Shown here piece after piece: positions 35,953-49,900 of a stretch of DNA of 64,000 nt. Location: the NCBI GenBank assembly GCA_019095985.1, contig CM032663.1, forward strand, positions 38,707,585 to 38,771,584, in the 5' to 3' direction. Within the stretch, counting starts at the first letter, position 1. The number at the start of each line of letters is the position of its first letter. A program made the position numbers and the translations under genes. This DNA comes from Streblospio benedicti. Taxonomy: Eukaryota > Annelida > Polychaeta > Spionida > Spionidae. The notes under the pieces were generated by a model that saw nothing but the letters and a program-made list of their open reading frames with translations, was not told the origin of the DNA and did not search any database.

Positions 35953-37147
35953 TTGCTGCACTCAATGATTGTGTTTTTTTTTCTTGCAAGACCACATTGG
36001 ACTACGTGTAATACTACTAGATACAGTAATAATCTTTCAAATGACCTTATAGAACATCTTCAAAAATATTTCATAATTTAGTCTGTACCTGGCGTCATTT
36101 ACTCACCAAAGAACTTCACAATACATCAACTCACATTAAACAGATCAAATAATATTTTTCTTGGTAAAAAAAATTGCATCCATTATACAATAGCCTATGA
36201 AAATCCCGGATGTTCATATAAAATACATAGTTTAGACTTTTATTGGTAAAGCAATGATTAAATACTAAGTAAAAAATTAATATTTCAAACCTGTTCTACG
36301 TCTTGAGCCCCTTTTTTTATTTTACCCGTTATTTATAGGCATACATATATGCATATGATTCACAGATCATACACAGATAAAGAATAATTTATGGACTTCT
36401 CTGCTATTTTTTGTTTGTTTAAGATTTGATTCTTACGAACAAAAATAATACAAAATTTAGGTACATATATCAGACGTTGGAGAAAAGTTTGAAAACATAT
36501 CTATATTTATTTCAAATAAAAACATCTTTATTTAATGATTATTGTTGAAAATGTTGATACCCACAAAGCATTTATCCTTTTTATAAGTGATATTAGGATA
36601 TGTTGGCAGTGACATACATTCTCCATTTAAGTTTATCTGAATAACTTTTTGTAGACATCAAACACCAAAAAATGTAAGAGAGGCGACTATATATAATTGT
36701 TATTAGACGGAGCCTACAACTCTTAGTTGAAATAGGTATATTGTTTCTAACTTTCTCGTAATAAATGCACTTAACCACAATAAAACAGTGTTTGTGCAAA
36801 AATGCCAAGTAAGTTTAGAAGTCATCATCCAGTAATGTAATTGACTTTTATATCAATATTTTTACTACTTACACATATATACAGAGGAATCTGTCAGTGA
36901 CCAGTAGTGTGTGTGCTTGGAATGATGCAATGATTAAGCATTTATAGAGTTTTACATACCCAATGTATTTAATGAAAAATCGAGATTCTCGAAGTGTGAT
37001 GATAATAGAAATTTTGACTGCATGTCTTCAATTTGATAATCTAATTATTAGATGACCTAAGCGTGCCAATGGTAAACATAATATGCTTACACATGGTCAT
37101 TTCTTGAAATTCGGAGAAACAACAAAAAAATGAATACATGTGTAAAG

Positions 37148-37225
37148 TTAGTTACTTACTTATTTACTTACTTATTTTCTTACTTACTTACTTACTTACT
37201 TATTTACTTACTTTACTTTACTTTA
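37148..37225. repeat. (ACTT)n microsatellite
   Basis: Interrupted tetranucleotide repeat of TTAC/ACTT units about 75 bp long. Confidence 0.9.
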
Positions 37226-37976
37226 ATCTAATTTAATTTACTGTTAATGTGAGGTAAACCCAGTGAGCGCTACACCCGTAGTACCCGCATGTTACGTGTC
37301 ATTTTTTCTACAGCTGTATATTTGAACAGATCCGAACATTCAACCCAATATCAATCGCTGTCACCATTGTGGTGGCAAACATTTGCTTTCCATTGTCGCC
37401 ATTAACATTTCAGGGGATCCTTCATTGATCTCTAGTCCGTTAAATGGTTATTTTACACCAGCATGTAAAAACTCCTTGAATGAAATGTGTATCCATTTTC
37501 CATGACAGATTTTATTAATTTTATTGAATTGGCCATGCATACAAAATTTTGTCATCAAGTCCTTTTATTCATGGATATTCTATGTCACACTTAGATACTG
37601 GCATTTTAACATTTCAGCCACGACCCGTCGACCCAGGTGGGGCAATTGTCTAAAACATATAGAACGATTTTAATGACAGTTTTTTTTCAGTTCATCTTTT
37701 CATTCAATATATGCTTACAAAATGTTCTTATTTTGATTGATAATACATGCACAAAGTTTGGAAATCAACTCTTTAATTAGTAATATGTCCCCAATTATGA
37801 AAATTGCGCTTCAAAATCAAATATAAGTGCCAATGTTATAAAGAACAATAATTAGTGTGTTTCGATTTTAGCTTTGAATAATAATTCTTCTTTAACTATC
37901 TTGGCTAACAATTACATATTTTATGTAAGAACATTATCACCACATATTACATAGCATTACAAACTACTTTTCTCAG

Positions 37977-40900
37977 AGGCAGATCTGGCAACCGTAGACT
38001 GTTGCGGGTGTTGCGGCACAAACTGGGGGAACCAACCCACTTCATATTATGTCGATGACAGTAAGTAGTAGCTATTGAGACGTTTTGTCACCTTTTGTTT
38101 GGGGACAACTATAAGTCTGCAGTTATTATAACGGTCTCTTTGATTTTAGCATGTAATTGATCAATTGTTTAACGACCGTTGATGAACATGTAATCACTTT
38201 ATCCACAATTAAATTTGATTCGGGGATGGCCATTCGATATTTATGGAAGGGATTAGCTTTTATATGATCTAACATACACACAGTTTTCATACTAACAAAA
38301 GTGTCATTTTACTTCATACATGTAGTTTTAACCAATCTCACACCCTAAATATCAATATCCACATTCAGGCTAACTAACAGTTGGATATTTTAAACTTATC
38401 TTTTTGTATATATACAACCAGTCACTTGAAAACAAAATAGACGTGTTACCGGGAAGATTATATGAATACAAACATTTTAATGTTACTGAAGTGACTGTGC
38501 ATGCTGTGTATACAACCCAGCATACGCATATGGCATAGTAAATACTATGTGCACACAATACTACAACTTGCATTGCACACTACAGTATTAATTTTGTTCC
38601 ACTTGAGCAGCCACGACCAATGAATGGCAGATGTGCAGTGGCGTCAGCTACACAGGCAGTTGCTACACGGTTGATGTCGGCGACTTCGGTAAGTCGAATA
38701 GGCACAGAGGGTGATTCTATTCGCATATCATTTGATGGTCTTTCCTGGATCTTTGTCTTATTAACATTAGGGCATTAATTCATTTTTAATGTATATAATA
38801 CACGAAATTATTGCAGCATAATTGTCAAAGCATGATACTTTGCGCTTCCTCATACTGCCAATATTACCAAACATAAAAGTATGAACAATACTATAGGATT
38901 AACAAGCTGCATAGGCAGATCCAGGTTTTCGGAAAGGGGGGGGGGCGCACTTAATGAAAAGGGGGGGGGCGCACTTACGAGATTTCATGAAAAACCTTAT
39001 GAAAATGAAGTATTTTGGTGGGAAAAGGGGGGGCGCCCCCTGCGCCCCCTGGATCTGCCTATGAAGCTGTACCAGATACGATGCAGACTGGCTATGCTGG
39101 TGAAACGTAAAGCTTTTTATGGAACACCGGCGACCAAGTAGCACGTCGTTAGAAGTTTCCACACATATTCACATTGATGCCCCGCGTCGTAGTATAGACC
39201 CAGATGGAGCAAACGTTCTTACAGTGGACAACAGATGGTTTCAGAGAGGTATTAAGGAAGCTATTTTTATTAGAACGTTGAAATCCTCTCTCAATAGAGA
39301 TGGTGGACGATACAACCTCCCTGGTGTGTGGAACAACCTTCTCTCTTCGCATGCAACCAGCAGAGGGGGTTTTTTTTTTTTTTTTTTTTTTGGGGGGGAA
39401 GGGGGCTTGTTCATCCTGTAGCATTGTTCAGACTTGTATGTTTGGTAATATTGACAGTCTGAGGAAGCCCAAAGTATGGGTGAAAGCTTACAAGTTTTCT
39501 TGTATATAGTATCATTTGGTTCAGAGTAATAAACTGTATATTTATGTAAATAATAATGATGCCATAGCCACAAACCATTTTTGAACTACGTAAAAAAATC
39601 ATATGAAGAACTAAACGTATAAAGATTGCATGTAGCTTGTTTATTGCAGGCAATATGCCCGGAATACTGGGTGACAACACCAGATCCATACGCCGGTTGG
39701 GTAAGTGAAAACACATTAGCTAGCCACGTACATAGAGAAAGAAATTGTAGTATTACCATTTATGTGATAACTAGTCAGTACTCACGTTTATTGGAGCCTA
39801 GAATAAAACCATAACAGTTAGAATTTACCGGGATTGGACCTGACGATGACCCACAAACACATTTTGATATCTATATAGATTTGAAGATTCGAGTTCATAT
39901 TTGGCATAATTCTGGGCTGCCTTTACAAGTCCATTTTCATAATGTTAGAAATATACTGTGCATAATATTTAGTCATGAGATATGACTATGTAACAGCACG
40001 ATTTATTTAATTTACGATTAAGGGGCTAAACAAACTGCTGTGGACGAACCCTGGAATTACACATAATCTTAATGTAAATGTAATGGTTTATAGTCGTGAT
40101 CCAAGTCTAGCTCTCACGACTTTAGATTTGACACCAGGTCATTGGCACACTTAGTGATCATCAATTGACAATTTTTCACACCATTGCAACGGCATCACAA
40201 TGCTGATCACATACACAATCACTCATTCACTCTTTCAATCCAATGACCTGGGCCTAATTAACGTGTAGGTGGCACTGAACTAAGTATGCTCAAAGCACAG
40301 ACGTCGTGAGTCACAACCAGACCCGACTGGGAATTGAACCCATGACCGTCTGGTCACGAGTCCTACTACCTATCCACTCGGCAACAGTAGCACACTTATG
40401 CGACTTTTGTGTTGTGCTAAGCAGAAAATGTACAAATAGTACTGGTCATTGCAGGTTATCGCCAGACACTGACCATCCCCAACGAGTGGGACTACATCCC
40501 AGTGCAACCTGGAGACAGGATGGGCTTGTGAGTGCATGCTGCTTGTTTATTGTGTGTGTTTTTAATTAGAAGTAGAGTTCTAACCCTCATCAGTATATAT
40601 GAGCAAAAACACCCTAATCAGTACAATGGTAGTTTATTTGGAACCCAATCATTTCAAGTAATTTTATTTTCAATTCGTGATTTCTCTGTATTACAAATAC
40701 GTGCATATTATAATTGTGACTGTGTGAGATGATTATAACGAAGAAATTTAGAGATATGTTTTTGTAACATATTTTAATAGGCCAAGTTATCAAACAACTC
40801 TGTGTTTTCTGTTGTTGGCTTGGCTGGGGTCCATGCAGACACCAATGAATTAGCCTTCGTAATGGTCCTTATATTTAACCAAATGAAAAGATTGTTCACT

Positions 40901-43900
40901 CTTTATAATGGCTACATATGAGCTGACTATAGGACGGTGACAGTTTATTTCAACAATGTGAAGTGATAAAGTACATACTAGAACACAAATTAAGCCTATA
41001 ACGGATATCCTGGCTCCCATGTTTCTGTGGCCATTAAATACACTTTCTACATAAAAGTAGTACTGTGTATGCCTGGTGTGTATGCTTTAGTGTTCGTAAA
41101 TCATAGTAGTATACATAACATACACACCCTCCATGATGCTGGGGTCCATGAAAAAGATATTATCTTTGGGAAACGGAGTAAATATCCCCTACAAATAATT
41201 ACTCCAATCATACACGTTTTATGTCTCCAAATGCCTTATTTTTATAGGCTTTGCTTTAAACCCAGTAACATGTGTCACGCCTTTTTATAATAACAGTGTT
41301 CCTTGTTTGCAGTGTACAACTGGATGGCAATGGCGTCATCGAGTATGGGGGATACAGCACCGCTGGCAGTGGCGGCGACGAGTATAGGTGAGGACGCTAT
41401 GAGAAAGACTACTTCCTGTAGAATCTGTCTGATTTGAACACTTTTGGCGGAAGTGAAGTGTCAGTATAAGAAAGGTTTTTGGTTGAAGGTGGGAGCCACA
41501 TTTATCAGGAAGAGTTGAGATTTTAGTGATATTGAATATGGAGCTCGTTAGAACACTCTGTGGGGGATGTAGTGCTTGTATTTTTGTGTGGCTCTTGAAT
41601 GGACTGCTTGAACTTTCAGATACATTGATGGCTACGTTTCACCTGGAATAGGAGGTTCAAGAAATTTTCCATCTTCTCAGCAAGTACGCAGAACTTTCCG
41701 GTTCAGATACAATATACAGGATGGTAAGTAAGCATGTTGCATCTAATCCTCGGTGGGCGCACTTAATAGATTTCATGGGTTTCCTACATGCGGCCGATGG
41801 CGGACATGTCAAAAACCCTACAAAACTGAAGTACATGTATTCTGGTGGGAATGGGGAGGTGGGCGCACGCCCCTGTGCCCCCTGGATCTGCCTATGATTT
41901 ACCATTGATTAGCTTCACCTATAGTTCAGTTTACTGGTTTACTGTGCAGGTATGACCCCGATCTTCAACAACCTGCGGGCTGAGGTGACTGTAGCAGAGA
42001 ACGTGGCAGTGAATACGTATCTGTACTCAGTCAGTGCCATGGACTGGGATTCCACTCTTGAGAAGACCATGGGAGACGTGATAGAGTATGCTCTGCTGGA
42101 CAACACGGCCACCTTCAGTATTGACTCCAGTGGTGTGTAAAACCTGATAGATGTAGTACATGGTTCAATTACACCACCTGTGTTAGTCACTCAAAGTAAT
42201 ATGGGGCCGTGCCACACGGCCCTCTATGTTCTTCCTAAGTGTAACCTACAAAAGTAACCAATCGGCGCAAAGCTTTCGCTAATTTGGAGAGACCTTGATC
42301 TGTAAATTTCACCCACTGCATTATGCATATTTTGACCTAATTGTGACGATCTCGCGGGCTCAAAACAAGTTTTGAGCAATTAAGTGAGCCCTTGATATTC
42401 AGAGTGGTTTCAGTAAATACTGGTTTCAAATTGGTAAAACTGTTAGCCCTACTAGTATAGTTTCTACCTTGGAGACCACGTGTCCATCAAAACCATCACC
42501 TCACTTTCATTCACCCAGATTCTAAATCTTGTCTACACTTAATGGCTTCACCAGACTTGGGATGGATTGTAGACAACTAGTTAGTGATATGATTGTACAT
42601 GTAGCTAGGTGTAAGCAATTATATATTTCCTCCGTAAATTGTAATTGTTTACCCCCCTTCTGATCATAATTATTAATATGGCATATGGGTAGACCTTCGC
42701 TTGCTTGAAGAGGTTATGTCATAAATTATACGAGATATTGTTAATTTCCGGGACATTTTAGACGAAACGATTTTAGGTAGAGTCTATGATTTGGAGAACT
42801 AAAACCCTTGACACAGTAATACCTAGTAATGCCTCTATTATCAGACAATCCATCGGATTGGCTTCAATTGATCTCAAAGGGTAGGTGGTCCCTTTATGGA
42901 AGTTCGCGGTGATCTCTGAAGGTTTGGGATCGGGAAAAGTGTCCTATTATAGAGGTTATGAAAATAAATAGAGGTGATCTCGATTGGAGGTTCTACTGAA
43001 AATGCTTTATCTCCACGCAGGAATCATCAGAACCAGAGCTGCCCTGGACTATGAAACGACCAGCGTGTATACCATAACCGTAGGAATCCGGGACAGTCCC
43101 AGCCGAGGATGGCAAACGAATTCATTAGTGGTTGATGTGAGTGCTGGTATAGAAAACGAGCACCACGCTGTATATAGATTGCACTGGTTATTAGATGTCA
43201 ATTTTTAAATCTATTATACAACCTTATCATCATTATATAATATATATGTCTTCAAATCGGATATTTTTCGTGGTACATGTATACACACACTTTTCATCAT
43301 CATTATTAGCACAAGTCTTACGCATTCATATGTGAAACAATGTTAAATTTTAGTTAAGGCATCGACCATTTGATCTCAGTGGGGGGGGCAGCTATTTTCA
43401 CCATAGCTTCAATTATTTTTTTCATGAAATTTGACATCTAATTATTTTTTTTCTTAGATTACTGAACCTCAATTATTTTTTAAGCTGTATAAAGCTGTTT
43501 AAAGCCATATTTGACAATTATTTTTTTCTAGCCAAATGAAACCTTATTATTTTTTTCACCAATTTTCAGCCTTGCGTTATTTTTTCAATATTTTTGCTGC
43601 CCCCCCCCCCCCCCCCCGAGATCAAATGGTCGATGCCTAAGATTATAATCTTAATTTGTGCAATCTCTTTAACTGTACTACATTACATTACAAACCGACG
43701 GGGTTACACATATTAAAATTGGCTAAATTACGATCCCATTGCGGTTTCTACCACACGCAAGAAAACGAGCCAAACAGGTAATTTATCATCTTTGAGAGTT
43801 GGGCATCGTGGCTTCATGTACTTGACAAGATTCACACTTACATACTGTCCCATAGACAACATAGAGTGGACATATTTCCAAAGTCGTGCAGTATAATAAC

Positions 43901-46900
43901 TCAAACGAACCGGAACTCTTTACAGGATGCTTCATATATAGATGTACCCAGTAAATCAAAATGTCTACATCTTGATATTTTTAGCTCAAACCTGCTGTTA
44001 TATCAAAGACAGCTTAAGTTCCCTGCAACCGCATTATGATCATATATCAACATTTTATTGCTATCCCTCAGATTCCAGTTTTTAGGGTTATGTGCAGTTT
44101 GACATACACATTCAATAATTTCATCATGTTCAATTTATACATAATTCTTTATTTCTTATCAAGTGTATTCTATTATTATAGATGTACTATTTAATTCATA
44201 TCACTTATATACTTCATGGTTTTCATATTTGTTTGGCGTCACATTTATGTATTGAAAAATAAGTCCAGAAGGGCTGGGTATTTCACTATATAGCTATTTA
44301 TGTATTTGAAAATGTAAAATACTTGTCACTATAATAAATAAAATCAATCAATCAATCAAATCACGAAATTCACAATGTGATGTCGTCTGTTTCTCAAGGT
44401 GACTGACATAAACGAGGCTCTACAGAACATCAACCTGCCCATGGTGGTGGAGTTCAACGCGCAGACGCTAGTGCAGAACTTCCAGGTACTCAAGTTGGCA
44501 ATGCTTATGTCAGCCAGTGTTTCACGTGGCCTTAAAAAGAGAGACGTCCACACACACTTATTTTCTAATAGAACTATTTAGGTGCGATCGTAGTGCCACA
44601 TTCGGCCGCTAGGTGATTAGTCTCTATCAACTAGACCCTGTGATGGAGTAGACGAGGAAACGATTTAGTCTCTATCAATGTTTGTCTAAATAATTCCCAG
44701 AATGCACTGTAAAACACGTGAAGAGCCACGTGCTTTGGTTTATTTGTCTAAAAATTACCTAGAGTTCATAGATAAGAACTAAATATTTCATGGAAACAGC
44801 GATTAGAAAAGTGGTCTATGTTCGATGGCCAAGCAATGCAGTGTCTATTAGCACACACTACTTGCGCATCCTTAATATTATTTTTATTAAAGATAAATCA
44901 TATCATAGATTACACACCGGCACAGACAATTACTAAGATACAACAACGCAGATAAGGCATCACTATTTACAAGAGACAGTGGTTGCTTCATCGCCAACAA
45001 GTACAACTTCTGAGCCCAATCTTCATCCGGCCCACTTTACAATATATACATGTATGTGAAAATAATTGTCATCATATATTATACAGATCTATGATGTTAT
45101 GCAATGAACTTTTTCTCAATAAATCCAATTTGAGAGGATTATGCAAGATTTAATGGAAGACATAAGATTTTCACATTCCATTACTGATAACTATTTAACT
45201 ACCCACAAATCTTGTTAAACCCTATTAAAACCTAGGGTGTACGGAAGAAAAGTCCAGTGTTGAGCATGACTAGGATTGCAGTTGTGTTGTATGAGGATTA
45301 TGCCATCTTTTGCATACCCGTGTGGCTTAGGTTTACGACGTGGACGTGACAACAGACACACGCGTGGCGGGTGGAGGACTGACCACCACTGACCCCAACA
45401 ATCGCTTCCTCCTCGTGGCCAGTGACCCTGCCGACGATGCCTTTGCCATTGACGCCAGCAATGGACGTGTGACGGTGAAACAGGCGGGAGGGCTCGTCAA
45501 CACTGTCAACAGGAGGTACATTAGGCATTTTACTATAGCGTACTTGTAATTGAGCGATATAGGAGCTTATCTCACAATAATGTGCTATAGTGTATCGTCA
45601 CGTGACCTGTGTTAACCTAATATATATTGTACTGTAAAGAGGTCAAGTTTAAAATTGGGTATTGAAAAAATATGATAGTGAATCAAACTGAAAATCTCAT
45701 TCATCTAAACAACCCACCACCCTGGGACATCACATTCAGAGAGGGTAATTGATAACATGGGATAAGTTTCGCGCACATGGCTCATTATTTCATGACGCAT
45801 TAAATAACATTGATTTTCATTGATGTTATATAGGAAATGTGTACGATTGGCACCCGTTATCCGTTAAGTTGTTACGACGAGAGACAAAACCGAAGATTTT
45901 TCAAACCCGAATGCCGTATTAAACCGAATGCCGTATTGTAGCAGCCAAAATGGATGTCGTGCGCGTTCATAATGAACAATTCAACAAGCAAGAGATAAGT
46001 CGACGAATATGGTTTCATGCTTCAATGTCAATAAACATATACATATTTGAGTTCAGTGAGACGATGGTTACTGTATTGTCGATTTGCTTTTTGCAACAGT
46101 TTAGACAGAACATTATCGCCGATCGTGTCGTACAGTATGATCGTACAAATACCATCGTTATCGTGTAATATTTATGCAACAGGGCCCTGAAGTGGGGATC
46201 GAATTGTCTTTCTGCATATTCATGTACATGTAGATGTAGTTCGATAGTAGCAGCAACGAAACGTGTTGTGCTATTGTATGTAATGGGTTGGCCACGTTGG
46301 TAGCCTCATGAACGTATTATTAGTTATTATACTGTGACGGATTTTAAATAGTTTGCTATGAGATATAGATTGAAGTATTGTTTGTAGTAAGAATGTAGAA
46401 GTTTGTGTGAGAGTTGGTGTTTAGACTTCATTATGAATTGAACATGAGTTCTGTAGACATGCACATTAACATTAGTTGTACCAGGGTCCAAAACACAGCC
46501 TACCTTGCTGGCCGCTGCCCGGCTGATGTCAAACGTTAAGGCCCAGTTGACAGGCTACTCAGTAGGAAGATAGAGAAGAACCCGACATTGCTTTCGCCAG
46601 GGTCGGTTACTTTTCATAATTGCTGGCCCTTCTGTCCATGTACATATGTTCACGAGTTTTATACCTTGAACTGTACAAATACCGATTAGATAAAACACTG
46701 GATAAATGTTAGACTGCTGGGAGAAAACACATCAATGCAATTAATGGATTGTTATTTACTTACCAGAGTAAACTATATTTAATGTGTAAGCATTGTTTGT
46801 ATTAGCCTGCTACTTGTATCATTAGACATGTGCCACACTGTTTTCGGTGTATCACCACACAACAATACATGCACCTCCATATGATTGTACATGATTTATT

Positions 46901-49900
46901 CATAGAGTTGCACTAATCACTGCCCAAACGTTGTACAATACAAATTTCCACTATAGAGTGGTATCGGTACAATGGAGAAAATGGATGAACTTTATCAACG
47001 ATTAGACAAGTTAGAAGCTACAATTAAGGTGCTCTCAGACTCTAAACGAACTGGAGATGGAGAAAAAAGAGAAACCTCTAGTACTGCAGTATGGGCCTCA
47101 TACTGCACTGAATCCACATGTCATGGAATAAAGTACATCTGCTCTGGTAAAAGGTTCAATCTCAGGTCATGCGTATGGTTTATAGCAGTTTTGGCGGCCT
47201 TTATCGGTTATGGCTACATAGCAACAGAAGCCGTTTCCAGGTATATTGTGTGTGTTTTGTAGACATTTTTGCAACCATATACACAATATATTGATTATAT
47301 ATTGGAGAATGACGAATCTAATTTATACTATGATTAACACCAACGTGAGGTTATTATCATTTTCAGGTTTTTGTCTCACCCAACAGCGACACATATTGAG
47401 AGAATACTTCCTCAGTCTATGGAGTATCCAGTTATAACCATATGTCATAGTGGTAAAATTAGAAAATCGTACATCAATCAGAATTTCAAGAACAAGAATA
47501 AGTTTTTCCCTGAACATAATTTCAGAGCAGATTCTAGGGATATTTTCCATCTTTTTCCATGAATAAAGATGAGGTTGATCTTGAGATAACTCGTGGAAAT
47601 GAAGAAGATTTTACAGATGCAGCATTGCAATTCTATTTGGAGCAGACAGGATTGATAGAAAGTTTGAAAGAAGAATTATTGATGACAGACGAAATCACCA
47701 GGCATCTTTCTCCTTTAGAATATTTCAGGAATAAGATAAACCAGGGCAAAGAGACCTTTGACCCGAAAGACAACATCAAGTACCTAAATGCAAAAAATCT
47801 TAAAACGCACATAACCAGTGAGGAATATGGCCAATTAGAGTCCATGTTTGAACATGAAATGATCTATGGGATTGATTGGGAGAAAGTATGTAAGGAAGGT
47901 GGATATAATGCTTCTTCCATTAGTTTGGCTAGCAATTCCAACTTCACTGTACAAACCTTTTATCACTATGGCTTTTGTCAATGTCATATGATTACTCTTC
48001 TTGAACCAGCCAGTGCCACAATTGGCACAGCCAAGGCAGATTTGCTCGTAGATGAAGGGGAAGAAGGCATAATGCCTATCCTGGCACCATTTTTCCTAAT
48101 TAAACTGCACAGCTCTAGAGAGTATGTGGACATCCAAAAGTTTGATGCTTTGTTAGAAAATGGAGATTTCTATATAATTTCACTACAAAAGAAAAACAGC
48201 TTGAATCTTCCAAAGCCATTCTCTGAGTGTATCGATTTGGAGTCAGAGACATTTGTGAATCCACTTGTTCATCACAACTATTCCAAGGAAGCATGTGAAT
48301 TGGAATGCATGAATGAGATACAAATGAAAAAGCGCAAATGCCGTGTGATCGGATTTCCGGATAACGGAATGCCTGTCTGTCCACTAGACTACTATACAAT
48401 ATTCAGCTGTAGTCACTGCTTACCTGCTTGCAATGTGACAACTTATACATCTTCACTATCAAAAGCAACTGCAGGGAGTAAGATGACTACTACTAAAAAA
48501 CTAATCCGCATAGAGTATAGTGACTTTTCCTACATCCAAGAAATTCAAGTTCTGACTTACCCACCAGAGGCATTATTTGGGGACTTGGGTGGAAATCTGG
48601 GCCTCCTTCTGGGTGCAAGTTTGCTCACTGTTTTGGAATTGTTAGATTTGATGGTGTTGCTTATGACCTCACGGTTGAAGACATTGTTTGGCGCGGAAAA
48701 AAAGTGAACAATTTTTCAGATACCTGTCTACATTTTGAATCAAATTAGTCCAGTGGCTAAGACCCCATTAACTGCGCCCAACTGACCGGCCGACTCACAG
48801 TTCAACTTACCATCCATCCATCCATCTATCCATTCATCCTTCTGGCCGGTTTATTACACCTCTCAAGGTCACCTTGTTTGAGCTAGGGTGCTCAAATTCG
48901 GCATGTCAGTTGTAAATTGAAGATCACAAGGGAGCGTTCATTTTTTATGACCGGGGGGCTATGAGGATTTTGCATTTTAACCGAGGACAAAATAGGTGGC
49001 CCCCCTCTAATTTCAAGGACAAAATAGGTGGCCCCCTTTAATGTCAAGGACAAAATAGGTGACGACCCCCCCCCTTTGTATACATCAATGGAATGGTTAA
49101 CTGACTCAAACCAGCACATTGTAAAGGAAACTTCTCAATCAATTTATTCATCATATAATCATTATATAATCACTGGCTTCCCTGTCTCCTATGGAGACAA
49201 TTTTATTACTCGCCATACAAACATCGTCTTCTTTGACCACTGGATTTCTAAACCCGTGAGACAGACATAACACACACAGCAACAGAGAAACATAACGCAC
49301 GAAGCAACAATGTGATATCGAAAGCGGAAGTGTGTCGTAAAAATGAACAGAATTATATGTACATGAATCAGTGATGGTAAAGCAGTTTCCTAGCTTCCCC
49401 GTCTCCTACGGACAGAATTTTGAGGGGAGTAAATAGCCATGATGGAAAATAAATATTTCCCGTAATAATAGACTCTGTTTTATATTTACGGATCCATAAA
49501 AATAGAATTCGACTAAAACTTATTGACCCGTAAAAATAGTCACTGTCAATCTGATCACATAACGTCCTCTTTCTCCGAGAAGGAGAAGGCAGGAGAATAT
49601 TTCTACCCGAATCGGTGATGGTAAATCAGTTTTCTCGTCAGTATACTGATGAAAGCAAGTGCACGAAGAACAAATAACCCCGTAAAAGGTGATTTCCAAT
49701 AAAGTGGTACACTCAAAATGCGTGAAAGCGCCCCAGGAAAGGGATTGCAGGCGAATTTCCAAAAATAAAAAAAATAAAACATGGCCACACCCCACTCTTC
49801 GGAAGTATATATAAATTGTGACATCAAGAAGCTAATCGAAAAGTAACGATTTCTGACTTCTATTTTAAAAGTGATTACCTACATAGTATCACATTGCGTA

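Larger units (their letters stand above)
35118..37976. other. 3' UTR and intergenic spacer between the two module genes
   Basis: Very AT-rich. It holds poly(A) candidates, TA-rich tracts near 35455-35560 and an ACTT microsatellite at 37148-37225. The promoter and signal-peptide exon of the cadherin-type gene should lie here, but I could not identify them. Confidence 0.5.
38611..39700 (+). other. possible beta/gamma-crystallin-like motif (two exons)
   Basis: Exons 38611-38688 and 39650-39700 together encode YTGSCYTVDVGDFGNMPGIL followed by GDNTRSIRRLG. The Y-X-G...G-D-F spacing and the D-N-X-X-S pattern resemble a Greek-key crystallin unit with its Ca2+-binding D/N-D/N-X-X-S/T-S signature. 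The last S is replaced by I, so this is a suggestion only. Confidence 0.35.

Noticed and set aside
45950-46168. 72-codon open frame before channel copy 1
   Set aside because: It has no counterpart before copy 2 and no recognisable features.
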